Positions 57,755 through 64,000 of a stretch of DNA of 64,000 bases are shown here, one piece after another. The stretch is from CAVTLG01 sp963735495 (GTDB lineage: Bacteria > Chloroflexota > Ktedonobacteria > Ktedonobacterales > Ktedonobacteraceae). Every line of letters begins with the position of its first letter. The stretch's first letter is position 1. The notes beneath the pieces are model-generated. The model was not told the origin of the DNA. It saw only the letters and a list, made by a program, of their open reading frames with translations, and made no database searches. The stretch lies in NCBI GenBank assembly GCA_963735495.1, contig CAVTLG010000009.1:1116001-1180000 (forward strand), written 5' to 3'. The position numbers and the translations under genes were made by a program.

Positions 57755-58582
57755 TCATCTCAGAGGTAGTTCACCACGAAGCCTACCCTGGAGGTCTGCT
57801 CTAATTTCGTAGGCATTCTCAGCGTCAGTAAGGAGTGCGGTATCAACTGTTTGCAGCAGGAGCGCTTCGTGGGTATGTTGAGCGCTCAGCACTGCTCCCT
57901 TAAATGGCACGGTGATTTGTGAACGCCCAATCAGACCATCACCCTTTTGAGCTGAAGAAGCAGCGTTCACGTAGGTCAGAATAATTTCGTTCTCGCAGGC
58001 ACGTGCCACGCAGAGGGCATTGACGAGCTGTACTTCCGCATCCGGGTTATGCTGCAACCCTACGCCAGCATCCTCAAAACACCAATAGCTGGGACAGAAG
58101 ACAAGCTCTACGCCTTGTCTGACCAGAGCACGAAAGGCTTCCGGGAACATTAAATCCCAACAAATAAGTAAGCCGACGTTGCCAAAGCGTGTAGCAAACA
58201 CCGGAAATTCCGTGCCAGGCGTCACATAGGAGCGCTCAGGCAGCCAGAGATTGACCTTTCTGTAGCGACCTTTGATGCTTCCTGTCCTGTCGATATAGTA
58301 GGTTGTGTTATAGAGTCCTGTGTTATCCCCTTCGATAATGGAGCCGGGAACGATATCGATGGCATACTGAGCGGCTAACTGCTGGAAATGCCTGATATAG
58401 CGTCCTTCATAATCGGCAAGAGTTCGCTGCCCATTCAATGGCCCGGTCACGAAGTCCTCAGGGAAGACAACAATATCGGCCTGGGAAGCCGCCTCTTTGA
58501 TAAAGTGCTCGGCGCGCCTGAGGTTTTGCGCAGGCGCACCTTGTTGAATAGCAAATTGGACGCTGGCGATATTTACCTGCAT
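57755..58582 (-). CDS. Carbon-nitrogen hydrolase (nitrilase superfamily)
   Basis: 275 residues. The Glu-Lys-Cys triad is visible: Glu42 in 'VVFPEDFV', Lys109 in 'GRYRKVNLW' and Cys141 in 'LLICWDLMFPEAF'. Such enzymes hydrolyse amides or nitriles, mostly small omega-amides, in the cytoplasm. I start at the ATG at 58582, which has GGGAG upstream; an ATG four codons earlier is possible. The gene is alone, and the substrate is not predictable. Confidence 0.9.
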   Translation of the reverse strand: MQVNIASVQFAIQQGAPAQNLRRAEHFIKEAASQADIVVFPEDFVTGPLNGQRTLADYEGRYIRHFQQLAAQYAIDIVPGSIIEGDNTGLYNTTYYIDRTGSIKGRYRKVNLWLPERSYVTPGTEFPVFATRFGNVGLLICWDLMFPEAFRALVRQGVELVFCPSYWCFEDAGVGLQHNPDAEVQLVNALCVARACENEIILTYVNAASSAQKGDGLIGRSQITVPFKGAVLSAQHTHEALLLQTVDTALLTDAENAYEIRADLQGRLRGELPLR

Positions 58583-58884
58583 GTGATCTCCCACATTCTT
58601 TTCTGCACTGGTGATTTCCTGTGCTGTCTACAGGATACCATGAGCATAACATCTTCCCCAAGCCAACTGCATTGAATTATCTCTTCCATGAAATAAATCG
58701 CTGTGAGATAATGCCCGCGACGAACGTAGTATAAATCAGTTGCCATCAACTTTCCTCGTCGGTGCCGGGAGGAAAGTTTGTTACCGCTAAATAGGTAACT
58801 GAGAGCATACCTATATTCTCTTACAACTCGTATCTCTCGTCGGTTTCTTTTTGAACCAATTATCACTTTCTCAAGGAGGATTTC
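58583..58884. other. Intergenic region before the peptide transporter
   Basis: 302 bp. AACTTTCCTC (58748-58757) and GAGGAAAGTT (58769-58778) form a perfect 10-bp hairpin, and TAGGTA/TACCTA (58792-58813) a smaller one. They lie in the leader or control region of the binding-protein gene. No gene. Confidence 0.5.
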
Positions 58885-60585
58885 ATGCTCAAGAGATCCA
58901 ATCAAACGCTGGCGATGATGTGTTCCTTCATGACACTGCTCGCACTGTTGCTCGCTGCTTGCGGCCCATCTGGGTCCCCCAGCACCTCCAGCACCTCGGC
59001 TACGCCCGTCCGTGGTGGCACCTGGATAGACGACATCTACGAAGACTGTACCTCGTTCATCCCAAATGGCTCATCCGAAACCTATTGCATCCTGCTGGAT
59101 AATGCCATATGGACACCGCTATTTTCGGGAACTGCCAGTGGAGGAATTGCCCCTGCATTGGCCTCTGAAGTACCAACCCTGGCCAACGGAGACATCACTT
59201 CAGATCTGAAGACCTGGACATTCAAGCTCAAACCTGGTTTGAAATGGTCCGATGGCCAACCCTTGACGGCGCAGGATATCGATTTCACCTGGAAGCTCTG
59301 GGATAACCCCAACTTTGGCGCTGCCAGCACCCTGGGCTTTAACTATATCAAGTCGACAACCATTTCGCACAATAATCTGTGGATCACCTTCCACCTCTCG
59401 CAGGCATTTTCGCCTTTCCTCTCAGCATGGGTCGATGGCGGTTCGGCACCCTTGCCCGAACATATCTTTAAGAGTATAACCCCCGCCAATGTCTTGAAGT
59501 CGTCGCAGAACCTGGACCCCACCGTCACCGATGGGCCATTCACGATGACCACGAGCAAGCCAGGGAACCAGTATGTCGTCACCCGTAATCCGAACTATTA
59601 CCAGGCAGCCGCTGGGCTTCCTTATCTGAACAGTGTCGTCTTCCGCGTCGTGCCAGACCAGGATACCATTCTCAAAGATTTCCAATCCGGGGCGGTTGAT
59701 TCTTCGTGGTTCCTGGATGTCACCAAGACTTCGTCCTACAAAGCGCTGAGCAACTATTACACAGCATACTCTCCTGCTTCTGCTGGCTTTGAGGCTATCT
59801 ACTTCAATGAGAATAACCCGCTCTTACAGGATGTAGATGTGCGCAAAGCCGTCGCCGAGGCCATTGACCAGTCAACGCTGATCTCGGTGGCACGCCATGG
59901 TGCAGCGCAGCCACTCTGTACCGACCACCCCAGTGGTGTTCCTGGCTACCAGGCTGACGTGACCTGTCCCAAATATGATCCCGCAGCCGCCAAAGCACTG
60001 CTGGAGAGCGATGGCTACAAGTTAGGATCGGATGGCGTCTTCGCCAAGAATGGCAAGAAGCTCGAGTTTCCTTATTCCACGACCTCGAACAATGCCTGGC
60101 GTGCCGAAGACGAAGATATCCTCCAGTCCGAACTCGCAGCCGTTGGCATCAAGATCGACATCACCAACTATCCTGCTGGTACGTTCTTCGGCACAATCCT
60201 GCCGCAAGGACAGGTGAGCAAGTATGGTATGGCCGAGTTCGAAGAAACCTTTACTTACACCGGTGACGATGCTAGCATCTTTTCGTGCTCGCAGATCCCC
60301 ACAGCGGCCAACCAATATGGTACTGGCAATTATGCCCGCTACTGCAATCACGCATTGGATGCCCTGTTTGTCAAAGAGGAGTCGACGGCTGATCCCACGG
60401 CCCAACAGCAGATCTTTGACCAGATCCATCAGATCTACCTGACTGATTTTCCTTTTGTCACAGAATACGCTCCGACCGACCTCGCGGCGGCGAAAAACAC
60501 CACCCACGGCTATCTGATTGGTGCCGAGGGTGCTTCTGAGACCATCCAGGTCTGGAAATGGTGGTGCACAGGCGGCAAGTGTTAA
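58885..60585 (+). CDS. Peptide ABC transporter substrate-binding lipoprotein
   Basis: 566 residues. Lipoprotein signal with lipobox 'LLAAC' (Cys26). The SBP family 5 fold follows: 'GLKWSDGQPLTAQDIDFTWK' and 'VDVRKAVAEAIDQSTLISVA' are the classic OppA/DppA phrases. It captures oligopeptides or similar solutes outside the membrane and passes them to the two permeases that follow. AAGGAGG lies 8 nt before the ATG. An internal terminator-like hairpin follows the gene, which usually gives more binding protein than permease. Confidence 0.92.
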   Translation: MLKRSNQTLAMMCSFMTLLALLLAACGPSGSPSTSSTSATPVRGGTWIDDIYEDCTSFIPNGSSETYCILLDNAIWTPLFSGTASGGIAPALASEVPTLANGDITSDLKTWTFKLKPGLKWSDGQPLTAQDIDFTWKLWDNPNFGAASTLGFNYIKSTTISHNNLWITFHLSQAFSPFLSAWVDGGSAPLPEHIFKSITPANVLKSSQNLDPTVTDGPFTMTTSKPGNQYVVTRNPNYYQAAAGLPYLNSVVFRVVPDQDTILKDFQSGAVDSSWFLDVTKTSSYKALSNYYTAYSPASAGFEAIYFNENNPLLQDVDVRKAVAEAIDQSTLISVARHGAAQPLCTDHPSGVPGYQADVTCPKYDPAAAKALLESDGYKLGSDGVFAKNGKKLEFPYSTTSNNAWRAEDEDILQSELAAVGIKIDITNYPAGTFFGTILPQGQVSKYGMAEFEETFTYTGDDASIFSCSQIPTAANQYGTGNYARYCNHALDALFVKEESTADPTAQQQIFDQIHQIYLTDFPFVTEYAPTDLAAAKNTTHGYLIGAEGASETIQVWKWWCTGGKC

Positions 60586-60658
60586 CGGTGTCACACTAAA
60601 CGTAGACACAACAGGGCAGGATCGTCTGTCATTCTATCCCTGGTGATCTTGCTGCGAA

Positions 60659-60701
60659 AAGCCTCTGAGGAAGTGATTACAAAAGACTTCCCCAGAGGCT
60701 T
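60659..60701 (+). terminator. Attenuator-like hairpin after the binding-protein gene
   Basis: 16-bp stem with one mismatch (60659-60674 and 60686-60701), 11-nt loop, no strong T-tract; likely partial terminator or mRNA-stabilising stem. Confidence 0.6.
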
Positions 60702-60797
60702 GCTTCTATCTCAAGGAAGTTGTTATACTATTGGGAATAATTACTGTCCTTTCTTACAAAGATACCTATTCTTTAACTCGATCATGGAGGGCTTTTA

Positions 60798-61760
60798 ATG
60801 GGGAGATACATTATCAGAAGGGTGCTGCAAGCCATACCACTGCTTTTTCTGGTCTCCATTGCGATGTTTGGGCTGATCCACCTGATGCCGGGAGGACCAC
60901 AAGCCGTGTTTCTGAATCCACGCCTGAGCGCGCAGGGACGCATAGACCTGGCGAAACGCTTTGGCGTGGATCAACCTCTACCAGTACAATATATCAAGTG
61001 GTTGTTAAGTACGTTGCAAGGAAACTTTGGCACGTCATTTGTCACCAACCAGTCGGTGACGCAGGTGCTAAGCGAACATTTCCCCCCGACACTCGAATTA
61101 TTCCTTTCCGCGTTTGTGGTCGCCTTAATCTTTGCCATCCTCTTAGGCACAATCTCAGCGGTACGCCAGAATACGGCGGTCGACTACACACTGACCTCTC
61201 TCTCGTACTTCGGTCTTTCCATGCCGGTCTTCTTTTTCGCACTTATCATGCAAGAAGTTTTCGGCGTTGCGCTACACTGGTTGCCCACATCTGGCATGTC
61301 GACTCCAGGCGTGGCCTTCGATGCCTTCAATAGTCTATGGGATCAGATCAATCATATGATCTCGCCGGTGATCGTGCTAGCAACTGGCTTTATCGCCGAG
61401 TGGAGCCGTTATCTGCGCTCCAGTATGATCGAAGTAAAAAATCAAGATTATATCCGTACTGCGCGCGCAAAGGGGGTAGATTCAGTATCAGTGCTCACGC
61501 GTCATGCACTGCGTAACGCATTGATCCCACTGATCACCGTTGTGGCCATCGACTTCGGCGCAATCGCTGGAGGCGCGACCATCACAGAAACGGTCTTTGC
61601 CTGGCCTGGCGTGGGTCTCCTGTTTATCGATTCCCTTACCGCCAGAGACTATCCAGTGCTGCTGGCGATGCTGATCATTGCAGCCTTATTTGTGATTGTC
61701 GCAAACTTGATCGCAGACATACTGTACGCGGCGGTCGACCCACGTATACGCTACTCATAG
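60798..61760 (+). CDS. Peptide ABC transporter permease, OppB/DppB type
   Basis: 320 residues, six membrane helices, starting 'GRYIIRRVLQAIPLLFLVSI'. The EAA loop, 'DYIRTARAKGVDSVSVLTRH', binds the ATPases. Forms a heterodimer with the next permease. GGAGGG stands upstream of the ATG. Confidence 0.93.
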   Translation: MGRYIIRRVLQAIPLLFLVSIAMFGLIHLMPGGPQAVFLNPRLSAQGRIDLAKRFGVDQPLPVQYIKWLLSTLQGNFGTSFVTNQSVTQVLSEHFPPTLELFLSAFVVALIFAILLGTISAVRQNTAVDYTLTSLSYFGLSMPVFFFALIMQEVFGVALHWLPTSGMSTPGVAFDAFNSLWDQINHMISPVIVLATGFIAEWSRYLRSSMIEVKNQDYIRTARAKGVDSVSVLTRHALRNALIPLITVVAIDFGAIAGGATITETVFAWPGVGLLFIDSLTARDYPVLLAMLIIAALFVIVANLIADILYAAVDPRIRYS

Positions 61761-61773
61761 AAGGAGGCCATTC

Positions 61774-62718
61774 ATGGATTCACCAGAACAGCTCAATCTA
61801 TCCATCGCTGATGAATTGGAGCCAATGCTAGAGGTCGTGCCAGTACTCGTGCAGAAGCGGCGTAGCCAGGGACGCATCATCTTTGACCGCTTCATCCGCA
61901 ACCGCGTTGCACTCGGCGGTGCAATCTTTCTCATCCTGTTGTTTGTCGTCTGTTTCCTGGGGCCTACTTTGACGGGACATAATCAACCGGATCTCTTGCA
62001 TGTCACGAGTGTCTCCGATACGTTTGCCCCTCCTTCCTGGCAATTTCCGTTGGGAACAGATGACGTTGGACGTGACGAGTTGGCCCGTGCGATGGCCGGG
62101 GGACAGGTTTCACTGATTGTTGGTATGGCTTCAATGCTTGTCTCTATTATCCTGGGCGTGGTGATTGGCGCATTCGCGGGCTTCTTCGGTGGCATCATCG
62201 ATAATGTGCTTATGCGCCTCACTGATGTGGTCTTAGCTATCCCTCTGTACCTCCTCCTCTTTGTTCTGTCAACAGCACTGACAGATCACACGCCCAAAAG
62301 CGTTATCCTGCTCATTTCTATCTTTGGTTGGACCTCGGCAGCACGTCTCGTGCGCAGTGAATTCATTGCGCTGCGTGAGCGCGAATATGTGATGGCCGCT
62401 CGTACTGTAGGCGCGAAGAACTTGCGCTTGATGTTCAGACACATTCTGCCAAATGCGGCAGGGCCGATCATCGTCAATGCCACGTTGCTTATCGGCATCA
62501 ATATCATTCTTGAGTCGGTGCTGAGCTTCTTCGGCTTTGGCATCCAGCCGCCGTACGCCAGTTGGGGTAATATGATCAGCTATGGTCAAGGCTTTCTTGA
62601 TAGTGATCCCCTGCTTGTGCTTATTCCTGGCGTCTTGATCTTCTTAACGGTGCTCAGCTTTAACCTGGTCGGTGATGGCTTGCGCGACGCGCTTGATCCT
62701 TACATGACTGAGCGCTAA
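61774..62718 (+). CDS. Peptide ABC transporter permease, OppC/DppC type
   Basis: 314 residues. N-terminal cytoplasmic extension, then six helices. 'PLGTDDVGRDELARAMAGGQ' is the OppC motif, and 'YVMAARTVGAKNLRLMFRHI' is the EAA loop. It starts 13 bp after the partner permease with AAGGAGG upstream. Confidence 0.93.
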   Translation: MDSPEQLNLSIADELEPMLEVVPVLVQKRRSQGRIIFDRFIRNRVALGGAIFLILLFVVCFLGPTLTGHNQPDLLHVTSVSDTFAPPSWQFPLGTDDVGRDELARAMAGGQVSLIVGMASMLVSIILGVVIGAFAGFFGGIIDNVLMRLTDVVLAIPLYLLLFVLSTALTDHTPKSVILLISIFGWTSAARLVRSEFIALREREYVMAARTVGAKNLRLMFRHILPNAAGPIIVNATLLIGINIILESVLSFFGFGIQPPYASWGNMISYGQGFLDSDPLLVLIPGVLIFLTVLSFNLVGDGLRDALDPYMTER

Positions 62719-62962
62719 GTGAGGAACCCTCTTAAACCGTCAGAAACGCGGCTGCCGCCGCTAGCCTTCGGCTCATCTGCCTGAGATGAGGAGTGATAGT
62801 TCCTTACAGTCAGATTCAGGAATGTGCTTGCTGTCACACATTTCTAGCAACGAGAAGCGCAGACCTGCTGAGTGGGTCGGGGCGTGTAGGGACGATCCCC
62901 AGCGATTTTCCAGTCCAGGACGCATTTCTGAATGGCATAAGTACGAGAAGGAGATAAACGCA

Positions 62963-64000
62963 TTGAACGATTACCTATTGGATGTCCAGGATCTCAAGAT
63001 CTATTTCAAAATTAAGGCTGGTCGTATCCGCGCCGTTGACGGCGTGAATTTCGTCGTCAGGCCAGGTGAGAAGGTCGCCATTGTCGGAGAGAGCGGCTGT
63101 GGCAAAAGTGTGACCGCGCTCTCGATTATGCATCTGATCGCACAACCACCAGGCGAGTACGCAGGTGGGAATATCTTCTTTGAAGAGGAAGATCTGCTGG
63201 CACTGCCAGAAAGGGCGATGCAGAAGGTCCGTGGCGGCAAAATCGGCATCATCTTCCAGGACCCGATGAGCAGTCTTAATCCAACGATGACGATTGGCAA
63301 GCAGATTAGCGAAGGACTCAAGATCCATCGCAAGCTGAACGATCACGAGGCCCGCCAGCGTACGATTGAGCTGCTCAACCAGGTTGGTATCCCCGCACCA
63401 GAAGAGCGTATGAACTCTTATCCCCATCAGTTCAGTGGAGGCATGAGACAGCGTGTGATGATCGCCATTGCGCTGGCTTGCAATCCTAAACTGCTGATTG
63501 CCGATGAGCCAACAACGGCGCTGGATGTGACGGTGCAGGCACAGATTCTTGAGTTGATCAGTGCAATCTGCAATGAATTTAATACGGCGCTGATCTTGAT
63601 CACCCATGATCTGGGCGTGGTTGCTGGTATGACCGACCGCGTGATCGTCATGTATGCGGGCAAGGTGGTGGAAGAGGCCACCACCGATGAACTCTTTGCT
63701 CACCCACGTCATCCCTACACGATTGGACTGCTTTCCTCTGTCACACGCCTGGACGAGGTGCGCCAGGAAGAACTCAAGACGATAGAAGGCGCACCACCTG
63801 ATCTCCTACAGCCACCCAGTGGGTGTCCGTTCATGCCGCGCTGCTACAACGCCCGCGCCGTTTGCCGTACGATGCCACCATTAGATCCTGTAGCCGGAAA
63901 TGCTACGCACAAAAAAGCTTGCTGGATTGACGTTACCGATCCACAGGAGCAGGCCTATGCAGAGCGCCGTCTCCAGGCAAGACAAGCAGCACAGCGTGCC
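62963..64000 (+). CDS. Peptide ABC transporter ATPase, OppD/DppD type, 3' partial
   Basis: 346 codons reach the right edge without a stop. TTG start with AAGGAG about 9 nt upstream. Walker A 'GESGCGKSV', 'FQDPMSSLNPTMTIG', signature 'QFSGGMRQRVMIA', Walker B 'LLIADEPTTALD' and switch His in 'LILITHDLGVVAG'. The C-terminal Cys pattern 'GCPFMPRC...VCR...CW' is the iron-sulphur-like motif of Opp/Dpp ATPases. An OppF partner is expected beyond the edge. About 240 bp separate it from the permease gene. Confidence 0.93.
   Translation, partial: MNDYLLDVQDLKIYFKIKAGRIRAVDGVNFVVRPGEKVAIVGESGCGKSVTALSIMHLIAQPPGEYAGGNIFFEEEDLLALPERAMQKVRGGKIGIIFQDPMSSLNPTMTIGKQISEGLKIHRKLNDHEARQRTIELLNQVGIPAPEERMNSYPHQFSGGMRQRVMIAIALACNPKLLIADEPTTALDVTVQAQILELISAICNEFNTALILITHDLGVVAGMTDRVIVMYAGKVVEEATTDELFAHPRHPYTIGLLSSVTRLDEVRQEELKTIEGAPPDLLQPPSGCPFMPRCYNARAVCRTMPPLDPVAGNATHKKACWIDVTDPQEQAYAERRLQARQAAQRA

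Overview
The window looks like a piece of chromosome from a filamentous, soil-type Chloroflexota bacterium, most likely Ktedonobacteria. This is inferred from gene content and style: a moderate-GC background, strong SD sites (AAGGAGG), frequent TTG/GTG starts, and a mix of secreted carbohydrate enzymes, GT87 membrane transferases, a TIR-NB-ARC-TPR protein and decayed mobile DNA. No rRNA, tRNA or CRISPR array was seen, so the taxonomy is not proven.

Layout. 1-5.7 kb: 3' end of a beta-helix/LamG surface protein, a SurA-like protein, a CBS-domain cysteine synthase and a two-gene clpP operon. 5.8-14.3 kb: an epoxide-hydrolase-like enzyme with a divergent MarR repressor and a very clear promoter/operator, an aldose epimerase, a GlsB-type membrane protein, a GH12 cellulase with a LacI/CebR-like operator, a DUF2071 protein and an M20 peptidase. 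14.5-19.2 kb: an AT-rich island with a TIR-NB-ARC-TPR (NLR-like) gene facing a radical SAM/SPASM maturase and a small putative RiPP precursor that ends in repeated Trp-X-Asp motifs. This is the most interesting system in the window. 19.6-25.6 kb: ChrB-N-like protein plus membrane proteins, a class III CoA-transferase, a GH51 pseudogene, a regulator fused to a phage-type primase tail, and an SDR lacking its catalytic lysine.

25.8-35.1 kb: a catabolic cluster for aromatic acids: a TetR regulator, then paaA-paaD-paaB-paaC, a separate PaaD zinc-ribbon gene, an enoyl-CoA hydratase, a benzoate/phenylacetate-CoA ligase-like enzyme, an aldehyde dehydrogenase, a thioesterase, a MaoC hydratase and a fabG-like gene broken by an in-frame TGA. 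Aldehyde oxidation, CoA activation, ring epoxidation and beta-oxidation-like steps are all represented. 35.1-38.9 kb: an IS607-type element (tnpA remnant and intact tnpB) abuts a GH15 glucoamylase gene that has lost its 3' end; a compact pseudoknot resembling an omega-RNA end lies just to the left.

39-48 kb: a coiled-coil protein with a C39/papain-like domain, a small unknown gene, comB, a sigma-like protein, and a csoR-copZ-copA copper operon with two CsoR-type operators. 48-58.6 kb: two GT87-like membrane glycosyltransferases, a VIT1/CCC1 transporter, a 1-Cys peroxiredoxin, a TetR-ABC exporter operon and a nitrilase-superfamily hydrolase. 58.9-64 kb: an Opp/Dpp-type peptide ABC importer (binding lipoprotein, two permeases, first ATPase running off the right edge).
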